Positions 45,201-53,111 of a stretch of DNA of 64,000 nt are shown in pieces. A model generated the notes under the pieces. The model saw only the letters and a program-made list of their open reading frames with translations. It made no database searches and had not been told where the DNA came from. Position 1 is the first letter of the stretch. The number at the start of each line of letters is the position of its first letter. This DNA comes from Floridanema aerugineum (GTDB taxonomy: Bacteria; Cyanobacteriota; Cyanobacteriia; Cyanobacteriales; Aerosakkonemataceae): contig NZ_JBHFNQ010000090.1 of the NCBI RefSeq assembly GCF_041929345.1, positions 1-64,000 of the forward strand. The letters run 5' to 3'. The position numbers were made by a program, and so were the translations under genes.

Positions 45201-45524
45201 GGTCACTCCTCACAAAGACTTGGTTTATTGCCAAAAGTCAAAATCACACTATGATTAATTTTATTCTATATGGTTGATTTTCGCATTGAGCAATTTTTAT
45301 AAAATTTACTACTTAAGGCTACTAAAATCTTCAACTAACAATTTCTGGTAAGCACCTATACAATAAGTTGACAAAATTCTGTAAATAATTTTCTTTGATT
45401 TATCAATAGTATTTTTCCTGAGAATTTCTCAGGTAATTTAGGAAGCAAACCCCCTTGTGCAAAGAAAGGGGTGCAATCGACATTTCTGGAGAATCGGCTG
45501 ACAATTGCCCCCATTCACGAAATC
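45201..45524. other. 324-base intergenic region between the barrel paralogues
   Basis: The region carries the promoter of paralogue A (45263-45293), a short palindrome CCTGAGAATTTCTCAGG (45417-45433), and CCCCCTTGTGCAAAGAAAGG just after the paralogue B stop. I see no gene in it. Confidence 0.5.
45263..45293 (-). promoter_or_regulatory. sigma-70-like promoter of barrel paralogue A
   Basis: On the minus strand, TTGCTC (45288-45293) and TATAGA (45265-45270) are separated by exactly 17 bases. The extended element TATAGAAT is repeated in front of the paralogue at the same distance from its start (70 versus 71 bases), which supports it as a real promoter. Confidence 0.55.
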
Positions 45525-46379
45525 TTAGAATCTAAATCCTTGACCGAAGTTATAACCCACACCCAACAATATACCCACACTGGTAGTATCGACAAAACCT
45601 AGTGTGACGCTACCTACAGCGGTAAAATTCGCGGTGATGGGAATATCTACACCGCCCGTTAAGGCAAGACCAGCATTGCGTTCGCGATAGGTGGTGATAA
45701 TTGCGCCTATACCGACAAAAGGAGCTAAATTAATTCTTTGGAATGGTTCGGCGGCGATCGCAAAATCGTAAGTTATCGGGATGATAAAGTCAGTATCACC
45801 AGCAAAAACCACCATTGGTCGCACAGATAATGCCCTGGTTAAACCAATTTTACTAAATAAGGCAAAACCATTTTCTCCGATTCCCGATTCACCACTTAAA
45901 CCGATGTTACCGCCAGCACCAACGTAGCTAGAACCGGAACGAGTTTCTCGACCTGGTTCTATTTCAAACTGTGCTACTTGAGTCCCCTTTTTGGTTCGAG
46001 AATTACTGGTTCTAGTGTTCTCTGTTGTAGCGGTAGAAGTTCGGGAATTAGAGTTAGTAACAGTTTGACCTAGCAGATTTGCCGCCGATGTAACAGTTGT
46101 GCCTGGAACTGGTGACTTTTTGTCGTCAGATGAAGAATTTTTTAATTGTTGTTCAGCCGAATCGATCGCAGATCCTATATTTGATTGGTCAACTTCCCCT
46201 AAGTTACTTGATGATATTTGTACCGAATTTTGTTGATTACTTTGGGCAACCATCCACTGAGAGTTACCCGAAAATTTCACTTTTGCTGTTTCAGCTTTAG
46301 CGGGTAAATTACCAATCCCACCAGCAAAAGCTGTAAGACTAAGCAGAAAAACAGCGCGTGGCAAAAAAAGGTTATTCAC
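45525..46379 (-). CDS. outer-membrane beta-barrel protein, paralogue B
   Basis: A 284-residue secreted protein, paralogous to the gene at 44412-45200. The signal peptide (5-28) ends near LPAKAET. A Gln/Ser/Asn-rich region leads into the barrel: SGSSYVGAGGNIGLSGESGI, FSKIGLTRALSVRPMVV, PITYDFAIAAEP and, last, GVGYNFGQGFRF with a terminal Phe. The matching order of motifs in A and B (including RPxxV and PITYDFAI) shows a duplication. The GTG start has GAGGAGTAACA before it. It is probably an integral outer-membrane or surface protein without known cargo. Confidence 0.8.
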   Translation of the reverse strand: MNNLFLPRAVFLLSLTAFAGGIGNLPAKAETAKVKFSGNSQWMVAQSNQQNSVQISSSNLGEVDQSNIGSAIDSAEQQLKNSSSDDKKSPVPGTTVTSAANLLGQTVTNSNSRTSTATTENTRTSNSRTKKGTQVAQFEIEPGRETRSGSSYVGAGGNIGLSGESGIGENGFALFSKIGLTRALSVRPMVVFAGDTDFIIPITYDFAIAAEPFQRINLAPFVGIGAIITTYRERNAGLALTGGVDIPITANFTAVGSVTLGFVDTTSVGILLGVGYNFGQGFRF

Positions 46380-46442
46380 TGTTACTCCTCACAAACAAAT
46401 TAGTTCTATCTTAAAAGATCTGTGAATTTTTATACTAAATTC

Positions 46443-46450
46443 ATTCTATA
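46443..46450 (-). promoter_or_regulatory. conserved -10-like element of barrel paralogue B
   Basis: TATAGAAT on the minus strand, 71 bases before the start at 46379, matches the element of paralogue A at 45263-45270. The -35 hexamer is weak (TAAAAA at 17 bases). Confidence 0.4.
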
Positions 46451-46518
46451 ATTTTAATCTAGGGTGTTTTTATAAGTTTTGCTACCAACTAAAGGAAGAA
46501 TTTTCCCACAAGTTAAGA

Positions 46519-46543
46519 GGACGGGCAAGATGCCCATCCTACA
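46519..46543. repeat. single GGCAAGATGCC repeat
   Basis: One copy of the 29-base unit of 18179 (here GACGGGCAAGATGCCCATCC), a perfect hairpin GGGCAAGATGCCC, between the minus-strand genes at 45525 and 46572. Confidence 0.8.
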
Positions 46544-46571
46544 GTGATAACCCAAAAGCTTTTTCAGAAAC

Positions 46572-47507
46572 TCATAGGTTGCTGGTAGCGGCAAGTACTT
46601 GCCGAGAGATGAAAGGTAAAATGGCTTTGTTCTGACTGTGGACTTTGCCTTCGGTAAAGACGATTAACAAGTAAGGTGGTTTGTCGGGAATCTCAATGTA
46701 TGTAGCATCATGACGCACTTGACTTGTCCAACCAGCTTTTGACCAAATTTGGGCGTTTTGGGGAAGTCCTCCACCGAGAAAACCTGTAATTTGATTTTCG
46801 TCTTCGCTGTTTAAGTCAACCCGTTTCAGGTCACGTTTCATTAATGCCATCATTGCTTGGGATGCTCTGGAGGATACCGCAACTCCGCCAATAATGCTAT
46901 GTAGCAAGCGGGCGGTGGCGTTGGTGGTCAGCATATTGCGATTTTCCATCATTTCTCCGACAAACAGGCGTTCGCGCCCGTAGGGACCATCACACCAAGT
47001 TTTTTGGTTGACGTTGATGGTTTCTAATTCTGCCCATCCTAGAGAATGAAAGTAGCGGTTAACTAAGTTTCGCTGTAATTTCCAAGTTTCAAAAGGCCCT
47101 GTTGTGAGTTCTGGCCCACTGGTGGTGCCTGTTAATACATCGACTATTAAGCTGGTGGCATCGTTGCTGGAGTCTACGATCATATCGCGGATGGCTCTTT
47201 CTAACTCGGCGGAGGTTTGGATCATGCCTTTTTCGATCCATTCGTAAACGGCAACGAGGTAGAATAGCTTGACGATGCTGGCGGGATAAATGCGATCGAA
47301 TCCCCGATAATTAAAACCCCGAACTTGATGTTGCCAAAAGGTTTCGGGATTTAAAGCCCCTCCAGTGTTTACTACGACGGGAGGATCGTAGACAATCCAA
47401 GTCATGGCTACTTGGTTGTGACCTAATTCGGGGAATTCTGCCCAAGTTGCCTGTAAAATCTGATTACCCAGACTTTCTAGTTTTTCGTCTTTGCGGAAAA
47501 AGCTCAT
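46572..47507 (-). CDS. class A beta-lactamase-like serine hydrolase
   Basis: A 311-residue protein of the serine beta-lactamase/DD-peptidase superfamily. The nucleophile motif is SIVK (77-80, Ser77 and Lys80) in RIYPASIVKLF. VDSSNDATSL (111-120) fills the SDN role. SKAG near residue 258 (WSKAGWTS) stands in for the KTG triad. No clear signal peptide is visible, unlike true beta-lactamases, so it may be cytoplasmic or translocated by other means. Antibiotic hydrolysis is not implied; a role in wall turnover is equally plausible. Confidence 0.82.
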   Translation of the reverse strand: MSFFRKDEKLESLGNQILQATWAEFPELGHNQVAMTWIVYDPPVVVNTGGALNPETFWQHQVRGFNYRGFDRIYPASIVKLFYLVAVYEWIEKGMIQTSAELERAIRDMIVDSSNDATSLIVDVLTGTTSGPELTTGPFETWKLQRNLVNRYFHSLGWAELETINVNQKTWCDGPYGRERLFVGEMMENRNMLTTNATARLLHSIIGGVAVSSRASQAMMALMKRDLKRVDLNSEDENQITGFLGGGLPQNAQIWSKAGWTSQVRHDATYIEIPDKPPYLLIVFTEGKVHSQNKAILPFISRQVLAATSNL

Positions 47508-47615
47508 TCTATTGCTAGATGTAAATTGTTCATGGTTGATTTTTAACTTTACCCAGAAATATTTTAGGCAAAGTCACTTCCGATCTCTGAAGCACTCCTG
47601 AAAGTAGTAGGTGTT

Positions 47616-48353
47616 ATGAATCTTAGTCTATCAATTGAGTACATCTGCCAAACAGACCTCAATATATATGATTCTCCTAGTTGTAATCGTTTGGCAACTC
47701 AAGCTAAAGTGGGACGTTACCTGAAAGTTTTGCCAAATGAAGTGGAAATGGCGGTTTCAGTTTGTTTGGTGGAGGATAATTATCCGGGATGGTTGTTAAA
47801 GAATGATTTAAAGTTTCTCGTACAGGCAGAAGTAGCATATCAGCCGATCGCGCTTTCTCCCCAAGAAATTCAAAATAAGTTACCCGAAATCATTGCTTTT
47901 ACCCAAAATGCCATGAAACAACCCAATTGTTACCTCTGGGGTGGTACATTAGGGCCAAATTACGATTGTTCGGGATTGATGCAAGCTGTTTTTGCTGCTT
48001 CGGGAATTTGGATTCCCAGAGATGCTTATCAACAGGAAGCTTTTCTAGAAAAGGTGACTTTTGAAGAGTTACAACCGGGGGATTTTGTCTTTTTTGGTAA
48101 TAGTGAAAAGGCAACTCATGTGGGACTTTATTTAGGCAATAACTGTTATATTCACAGTTCTGGGGAAAAGTTAGGGCGGAATGGAATTGCGATCGATTCA
48201 CTTTCCGATCGAGATGATGAAGTTAGCAAAAATTATTATCAGCAATTACGAGGTTTTGGCAGAGTGGTGAGGGGATTGGGTATTGATGTTGACAGGGATG
48301 TTGACAGGCAAGATGCCTGTCCTACAGGATTGGGAAATAATGAGAATAAGTAA
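47616..48353 (+). CDS. NlpC/P60 cysteine endopeptidase with N-terminal SH3b domain
   Basis: The enzyme cleaves peptidoglycan stem peptides, as shown for cyanobacterial homologues with gamma-D-glutamyl-diamino-acid specificity. Residues of about 5-70 form an SH3b domain; the catalytic domain has Cys118 (YDCSGLMQ), His168 (ATHVGLYLG) and His180 (CYIHSSGE). The last 25 residues (DRDVDRQDACPTGLG) are encoded by a GACAGGCAAGATGCCTGTC repeat and are not part of the fold, so the normal end is probably near RGFGRVVRG. Its 3' end overlaps the next start by 14 bases. No signal peptide is seen. Confidence 0.9.
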   Translation: MNLSLSIEYICQTDLNIYDSPSCNRLATQAKVGRYLKVLPNEVEMAVSVCLVEDNYPGWLLKNDLKFLVQAEVAYQPIALSPQEIQNKLPEIIAFTQNAMKQPNCYLWGGTLGPNYDCSGLMQAVFAASGIWIPRDAYQQEAFLEKVTFEELQPGDFVFFGNSEKATHVGLYLGNNCYIHSSGEKLGRNGIAIDSLSDRDDEVSKNYYQQLRGFGRVVRGLGIDVDRDVDRQDACPTGLGNNENK

Positions 48354-49302
48354 CTTGATAAAACAAGGATATGCAAAATTTAAGCCTTATTTGCGCTGGG
48401 TGATTTTGGGGGGGACGCTGTTTTTTTTGGCGCAACAATTGAAGGATCATGCGGCGGGAGTGGCGGCAATTAGAATTAGCGATCGAGGATGGGGAATTTT
48501 AGCGATCGCACTTACCATCACCTTACTAGCACATATTTGGTCGGCTTGGGTTTGGGTGTGGATTTTTCATCATCTGAAACAACCAATTACCGCAGTTTGG
48601 GCAATTCCTGTTTACCTAAAAACGAATATTGCTAAGTATATTCCCGGAAATGTTTGGCATTTCTATGGTCGCATTGTCGCCGCTAAACAACAAGGTGTTT
48701 CTCTAGAAATAGCCACTGTTGCTGTATTATTAGAACCTTTGTTGATGGCAGCCAGCGCCCTAATTGTTGCTATAATTGGCATTCCCTTGATCGGGTCTAA
48801 AAATTCATCTTTTTTCGGTTGGCAACTTTTTGGATTAGTGGTAGTCTTAATAGCTATTCATCCGCGAATTTTAAACCCAGTGATTGAAAAACTGAGTAAG
48901 TTAAAACAAAAGTCTGGATCAGTAAATGTTGAGGGAACTGCTTTGCCAGTTGCAAGTTACCCTCTAGTACCTTTGCTGGGAGAAATCTGCTTTGTGGGAT
49001 TGAGGGGGACAGGGTTTTTGTTAACATTAAGGGCGCTGAGTGCGATCGAACCCAGTAAAATACCATTACTATTCACAGCTTTTAGTTTAGCTTGGCTTTT
49101 GGGTTTAATAGTGCCAGGGGCACCCGGAGGACTCGGAGTATTTGAAGCTACAATACTCACAATTTTAGGTGGCAGCTTTTCTCCCGCTATAATGTTAGCC
49201 ACTGTTGCTTTATACCGCTTAATTAGTATTTTGGCGGAAACTGCTGGCGCAGGATTAGGAAGTTTTTCCCAACTAATCTTTGCCAAACAGAATTGCAGTT
49301 AA
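48340..49302 (+). CDS. integral membrane protein, lysylphosphatidylglycerol-synthase TM (flippase) type
   Basis: A hydrophobic protein of about 320 residues with seven or eight predicted helices, related to the UPF0104/LPG_synthase_TM family, the flippase half of MprF and a common partner of glycosyltransferases. LIVPGAPGGLGVFEATIL (about residue 260) is the family's most conserved loop. The ATG at 48340 gives MRISNLIKQGYAKFKPYLRW; the longer frame to 48283 only reads through repeat DNA. Overlap with the NlpC gene and adjacency to a GT2 enzyme suggest that lipid-linked sugar export or envelope modification is its task. Confidence 0.82.
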   Translation: MRISNLIKQGYAKFKPYLRWVILGGTLFFLAQQLKDHAAGVAAIRISDRGWGILAIALTITLLAHIWSAWVWVWIFHHLKQPITAVWAIPVYLKTNIAKYIPGNVWHFYGRIVAAKQQGVSLEIATVAVLLEPLLMAASALIVAIIGIPLIGSKNSSFFGWQLFGLVVVLIAIHPRILNPVIEKLSKLKQKSGSVNVEGTALPVASYPLVPLLGEICFVGLRGTGFLLTLRALSAIEPSKIPLLFTAFSLAWLLGLIVPGAPGGLGVFEATILTILGGSFSPAIMLATVALYRLISILAETAGAGLGSFSQLIFAKQNCS

Positions 49303-49321
49303 AATTTTTTGAGGAGTGATC

Positions 49322-50338
49322 ATGACTGCGATAATTTACCAAAACACGGTTCGGCAGAATGCTTTTCCCTATCAACTAAATGTATCGGTAGTAGTGCCGA
49401 TTTATAATGAAGTGGAAAGTATACCGCATTTGATTGATGCGATCGCTAATTCCCTAACAAATTCAGGACTCAGCTACGAAATAATTTTAGTAGATGACGG
49501 TTCCAAAGATGGTTCTAGCCAACTACTCCGCGAACAAGCCATACTAAGAACAGATTTAAAAGCAGTTTTACTAAGGCGAAATTACGGTCAAACTGCGGCA
49601 ATGGCAGCAGGTTTCAACTACGCTAAAGGACAGGTTATTGTTACCTTAGATGGCGATTTGCAAAATGATCCCGCCGATATTCCCTTATTAATTGCCAAGT
49701 TGGAAGAAGGTTATGATTTAGTAAGTGGTTGGCGGAAAAATCGCCAAGATGCTGCTTTAAACCGACTGCTACCTTCTAAAATTGCTAATTGGTTAATTGG
49801 CAAAGTTACAGGAGTAAAATTACATGATTATGGTTGCTCTTTAAAAGCTTACCGTTCCGAACTAGTTGCAGACATGAATCTTTACGGCGAATTACATCGC
49901 TTTTTACCTGCATTAGCTTACATTGAAGGTGCGAGAATTACCGAAATTCCTGTACGTCATCATGCGCGTCGTTTTGGTCAAAGTAAGTATGGTTTAGGGC
50001 GAACTTTTCGGGTATTAATGGACTTGTTAACTATTTGGTTTATGAAGAAGTTTCTCACCCGTCCCATGCACGTTTTTGGATGGTTGGGTTTAATCTCCAT
50101 GTTTGCAGGAATTACAATTGGAAGTTATCTAACTTTTGTCAAATTAGTATTAGGAGAAGAAATTGGCAATCGTCCCTTGTTGGTTTTAGCAGTTGTGTTG
50201 TTACTAGCTGGTGTGCAATTATTTAGTTTTGGATTGTTGGCAGAGTTGTTAATGCGAACTTACCATGAATCTCAAGGAAGACCGATCTATCGGGTGAGGG
50301 AAGTGGTGGGTGCGATCGGGCAAAATACAGCAAGATAG
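49322..50338 (+). CDS. GT2 family glycosyltransferase (DPM1/GtrB-like)
   Basis: A 338-residue inverting GT-A glycosyltransferase. Motifs: VVVPIYNEVESI (nucleotide-sugar pocket), ILVDDGSKDGS, and LDGDLQNDPAD with the metal-binding DxD-like Asp pair. The C-terminal 100 residues carry two or more membrane helices, as in polyprenyl-phosphate sugar transferases. The ATG at 49322 is favoured by GAGGAG 6 bases upstream over the GTG at 49316. The neighbour upstream is a flippase-like protein, which fits a lipid-linked sugar pathway. Confidence 0.92.
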   Translation: MTAIIYQNTVRQNAFPYQLNVSVVVPIYNEVESIPHLIDAIANSLTNSGLSYEIILVDDGSKDGSSQLLREQAILRTDLKAVLLRRNYGQTAAMAAGFNYAKGQVIVTLDGDLQNDPADIPLLIAKLEEGYDLVSGWRKNRQDAALNRLLPSKIANWLIGKVTGVKLHDYGCSLKAYRSELVADMNLYGELHRFLPALAYIEGARITEIPVRHHARRFGQSKYGLGRTFRVLMDLLTIWFMKKFLTRPMHVFGWLGLISMFAGITIGSYLTFVKLVLGEEIGNRPLLVLAVVLLLAGVQLFSFGLLAELLMRTYHESQGRPIYRVREVVGAIGQNTAR

Positions 50339-50354
50339 TATTGTTACTTGTCAA

Positions 50355-50386
50355 TTGTAGAGACGTTGTATACAACGTCTCTACAA
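50355..50386. repeat. 32-base perfect palindrome
   Basis: TTGTAGAGACGTTGTA is followed directly by its complement TACAACGTCTCTACAA. The outer ends of the composite repeat at 21073-21212 are the same with a 108-base insert. It lies 16 bases after the GT2 stop and could act as a terminator-like hairpin. Confidence 0.85.
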
Positions 50387-50456
50387 GGTTCAGATGTTTA
50401 TTAGTTATTGGTTATTACAAATGACTTTGACCAATAGCTAAAAAAATAAAGGATAA

Positions 50457-50528
50457 ACTCAGATCTTGCAGCAATGGAGGTAGAACCTCCTTTCACCTCG
50501 TTCCCCGGTTGAACCGGGGAACGAGAAA
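50457..50528. repeat. TCGTTCC hairpin repeat (inverted copy)
   Basis: ACTCAGATCTTGCAGCAATG continues into GGAGGTAGAACCTCC and CTCGTTCCCCGGTTGAACCG, with GGGGAACGAG as the second arm. It is the most regular copy: two perfect hairpins in tandem. Copies at 21089, 36858 and 42676 are related. Confidence 0.85.
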
Positions 50529-50530
50529 AG

Positions 50531-50567
50531 CAAAAATAAAGGATAAAGGATTAACTCCTTTATCCTT
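50531..50567 (-). terminator. rho-independent terminator after tRNA-Arg
   Basis: Read on the minus strand, AAGGATAAAGGA and TCCTTTATCCTT form a perfect 12-bp stem with a 5-base loop, followed by TATTTTTG. It begins 7 bases after the 3' end of tRNA-Arg. Confidence 0.9.
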
Positions 50568-50573
50568 CAGAGA

Positions 50574-50647
50574 CGGGCTTGGAGGGGATCGAACCCCCGA
50601 CCTTGTGGTCCGTAGCCACACGCTCTAATCCGCTAAGCTACAAGCCC
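50574..50647 (-). tRNA. tRNA-Arg (ACG anticodon)
   Basis: A 74-base tRNA on the minus strand. The acceptor stem GGGCTTG pairs with CAAGCCC, the D arm TAGCTTAGCGGATTAGAGCG is standard, and the anticodon arm GTGGCTACGGACCAC exposes ACG (decoding CGN after deamination of A34 to inosine). The T arm GGGGGTTCGATCCCCTC is standard. The CCA end is not encoded. Confidence 0.96.
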
Positions 50648-50694
50648 TTGTGTTTGACTCACAGAATCTTATATTAACACAGGTTTTCAAAATT

Positions 50695-51192
50695 ATGCAA
50701 GACTTTTGGGAAAATTCTCCTTTAACTCATTTGGACGCAAGCGGGGAAGCGCGTATGGTAGACGTTTCAGCCAAAGAAGCCACTGTCAGGGAAGCGGTAG
50801 CAGCGGCGCAGGTGCGGATGTCAGCGCAGACGTTGGAGGCAATTCGATCGGGAAATGCCCCCAAAGGAGATGTATTGGGAACAGCGAGGATTGCTGGAAT
50901 TATGGCAGCGAAACAGACTTCGATGTTAATTCCCCTTTGTCATCCCCTACCCTTGCAAAAGGTGGAGGTGCAGATTACCGCAGATGCCGAATTGCCGGGA
51001 TATCAAATTCGGGCAAGAGTAAAAACTAAGTCGGAAACTGGTGTGGAAATGGAAGCTTTGACTGCGGTTTCTGTGGCAGCGTTGACGCTTTATGATATGG
51101 CGAAAGCTTTGGAAAAATCGATGCAAATTGAGGCGATTCGGTTAATTAGTAAGACGGGTGGGAAGTCGGGAGATTATCAAAGGGCAGATTGA
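50695..51192 (+). CDS. moaC: cyclic pyranopterin monophosphate synthase MoaC
   Basis: MoaC works with MoaA in the first step of molybdenum cofactor synthesis. The ATG at 50695 gives MQDFWENSPLTHLDASGEAR, matching MoaC N-termini; a longer frame to 50650 runs into the tRNA region. The segments KGDVLGTARIAGIMAAKQTS and LIPLCHPLPLQKVEV are intact, as is ETGVEMEALTAVSVAALTLYDM. At 165 residues it has the usual length. It stands apart from other moa genes. Confidence 0.97.
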   Translation: MQDFWENSPLTHLDASGEARMVDVSAKEATVREAVAAAQVRMSAQTLEAIRSGNAPKGDVLGTARIAGIMAAKQTSMLIPLCHPLPLQKVEVQITADAELPGYQIRARVKTKSETGVEMEALTAVSVAALTLYDMAKALEKSMQIEAIRLISKTGGKSGDYQRAD

Positions 51193-51201
51193 GGTAAGAA
51201 A

Positions 51202-52014
51202 TTGAGAACAGATACGCTTTTTTATCGGTTGTTTCAAGAGTTTCCGGGGATATTTTTTGAATTGATCGATCGCCAATATAACGAGGCGAGAAATTATGAA
51301 TTTACCTCTGTGGAACTCAAGCAAACTGCTTTTCGGATGGATGGAGTTTTTGTTCCCAAATCCGATGTCACCAGACAACCAGTTTATTTTGTAGAAGTTC
51401 AGTTTCAGTTAGATTTGTCATTTTATCGCCGTTTGTTCGCCGAAGTCTTTCTTTATCTCCGGCAAAATCCGGGGGTGAATTTATGGCGTGTGGTTGTAAT
51501 TTATCCTAATCGCAGTGTTGAGGCAGATGACTTAGCAACCTATCAAGAATTAATTGATAGTCAGCGAGTTAGGCGCATCTACCTAAATGAATTGGGAGAA
51601 ACTACATCGCTGGGAATTGGCATTGTACAATTAATAGTTGAGAGGGAAGAAACGGCTGTTGAACGGGCAAGAAGATTAATTTTGCAAACAAGGGAGGAAA
51701 TTGAAGATGCAGCGACTACGCGAGAAATATTAGAATTAATCGAAACTATCTTGTTGTACAAACTTACTCAGTTAAGTCGGGAGGAATTAGCAGAAATGTT
51801 GGGTTTAATAGATGATGAATTTCGGCAAACAAGGATGTATCAATCAATTAAACAGGAAGGTTTGGAAGAGGGTAAACAGGAAGGTAAACAGGAAGCAAAA
51901 TTAGAGGCTGTACCAAGGTTATTAGCGTTAGGTTTGACGGTGGAACAAATTGCAGAGGCGTTGGATTTGTCGATCGCACAAGTGCAGTCAATAGCAGAGA
52001 GTCAGTCTAGCTAA
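51202..52014 (+). CDS. Rpn-family (DUF2887) putative nuclease
   Basis: The protein belongs to the Rpn/PDDEXK_3 group of transposase-like nucleases linked in E. coli to RecA-independent recombination. FRMDGVF (Asp47-Gly region) and VYFVEVQFQLD (the E-x-Q signature at about 70-75) form the PD-(D/E)xK core. The C-terminal half is a helical region with KQEGLEEGKQEGKQEAK. The TTG start at 51202 has GAGGT 6 bases upstream and gives MRTDTLFYRLFQ, typical of the family. A second Rpn-like gene lies convergent at 52089, sharing a bidirectional hairpin. Confidence 0.85.
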   Translation: MRTDTLFYRLFQEFPGIFFELIDRQYNEARNYEFTSVELKQTAFRMDGVFVPKSDVTRQPVYFVEVQFQLDLSFYRRLFAEVFLYLRQNPGVNLWRVVVIYPNRSVEADDLATYQELIDSQRVRRIYLNELGETTSLGIGIVQLIVEREETAVERARRLILQTREEIEDAATTREILELIETILLYKLTQLSREELAEMLGLIDDEFRQTRMYQSIKQEGLEEGKQEGKQEAKLEAVPRLLALGLTVEQIAEALDLSIAQVQSIAESQSS

Positions 52015-52036
52015 TGGCGATCGAACTTCCCAGGAA

Positions 52037-52074
52037 AAAACCGGGTTTATTTCAGATTATCAAACCCGGTTTCT
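52037..52074. terminator. bidirectional terminator between two Rpn-type genes
   Basis: AAACCGGGTTT and AAACCCGGTTT form an 11-bp stem with a 13-base loop. On the minus strand the stem is followed by six or more T residues (strong); on the plus strand it is followed by TTCTT (weaker). Confidence 0.8.
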
Positions 52075-52088
52075 TAGGGTTAAATTAA

Positions 52089-52922
52089 TTATTCCTGGCG
52101 TTCCAACCAATCAGTTAATTGGGAAATTGTCGAAAAATCCAACAACAATTCACCTAATTCTTCTAATTGAGAAATCGATAAGTTTTCCAGGCTTTCTTGT
52201 AACTGGGGATCAACTGAACCAAATCGACGGTTTAGCTGGCGCATTATTAAAGCTAATTCTCCTTGTTTCTTTCCTTGTTGTACACCTTCTTGAAGGATTT
52301 CTTGGTAAATTACAGATTCCCGCATAAATTCCCCTTTAATTAATTGACGAATTAAAGCTTGATTAAATCGTAACCCAGGGAGAACTTCAGCACAGGCTGA
52401 AATATTACGGCGCTGTTCTATTTCTTCAATCCTAGCGATTTGGCTGGCAACTTGCTCTAATAAAATGTTAGGCTCATTACTTCTAGTTAGGCTAGCTAAC
52501 GGCAAAAGTCCTGGATCTGCTAAGAAAGGTGCGGCATCTTGTTCCCACAAACGAATCACGCGATATTGATGGCTGATGTTAGTACTTTGGTAAGAGTCTG
52601 TAAAGACAGCATCGGAGGCAATTTCTTTGAGGAAAATGACCACTTGCACTATTTCTTTGCCCCAAAATTGTGCTTGCAGTCTTACCCAATATTGCAGCAT
52701 CCGAAATGGGAGTGGGGGTTGGGAATAGGGTAAGGTTTGAAATTCTAGGTGGAGTATTTGCTCGTCAATTTGTAATAAAATTAGGCTGTCGGCGCGAATT
52801 GGTTCGACGCTTAATTCAGTTTTCTGGACTTGGATATTTTGGGGTTCTTTGTTAAGTAACCAGCGGACAAATTGTGCTGGGTACTTTTCGGTGAGATATT
52901 TACAAATGTTGTCCGATGCCAA
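52089..52922 (-). CDS. Rpn-family (DUF4351-containing) putative nuclease
   Basis: A 277-residue relative of the Rpn nuclease group, distinct in sequence from the gene at 51202. RADSLILLQID and LHLEFQTLP supply the Asp...E-x-Q core (about residues 44-64). The C-terminal 60 residues, with ALIMRQLNRRFGSVDPQLQ, match the DUF4351 helical module often found at the end of these proteins. It ends in an acidic LSISQLEELGELLLDFSTIS segment. The convergent pairing with another Rpn gene marks the region as accessory. Confidence 0.85.
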   Translation of the reverse strand: MASDNICKYLTEKYPAQFVRWLLNKEPQNIQVQKTELSVEPIRADSLILLQIDEQILHLEFQTLPYSQPPLPFRMLQYWVRLQAQFWGKEIVQVVIFLKEIASDAVFTDSYQSTNISHQYRVIRLWEQDAAPFLADPGLLPLASLTRSNEPNILLEQVASQIARIEEIEQRRNISACAEVLPGLRFNQALIRQLIKGEFMRESVIYQEILQEGVQQGKKQGELALIMRQLNRRFGSVDPQLQESLENLSISQLEELGELLLDFSTISQLTDWLERQE

Positions 52923-53003
52923 GGGGAAGTTTCCAATCAGGGATTAATATTACTCTAAAATTAAAGTAAACAAATCAATTGTCCTTTTATTTAGAGTTTT
53001 TCT

Positions 53004-53099
53004 ATGCCTCCTCGTTGGCCCCGAAAACCCGATCGCAAAGACCCCGCTTTCCGCAAACTAGACGATCGCAGTAATCAAACTTCTGAGAACAGCCCCTAA
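53004..53099 (+). pseudogene. truncated duplicate of the 2TM gene at 54021
   Basis: The open frame MPPRWPRKPDRKDPAFRKLD continues DRSNQTSENSP and stops after 31 codons. Its first 22 residues match MPPRWPRKPDRNDPAFRKLD and DR of the intact gene at 54021-54305 with one change, and the DNA matches over about 66 bases. The membrane part of the intact gene is absent. It is a decayed partial copy, or a short expressed leader peptide. Confidence 0.7.
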
Positions 53100-53111
53100 A
53101 ATTAAGTTTAG

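Noticed and set aside
46572..47507. Antibiotic-resistance beta-lactamase
   Set aside because: The family motif is present but the KTG triad is altered and no signal peptide is visible; resistance cannot be claimed.
51202..52922. Toxin-antitoxin pair
   Set aside because: Both proteins match Rpn-type nucleases and are convergent, not coupled as a toxin-antitoxin operon.
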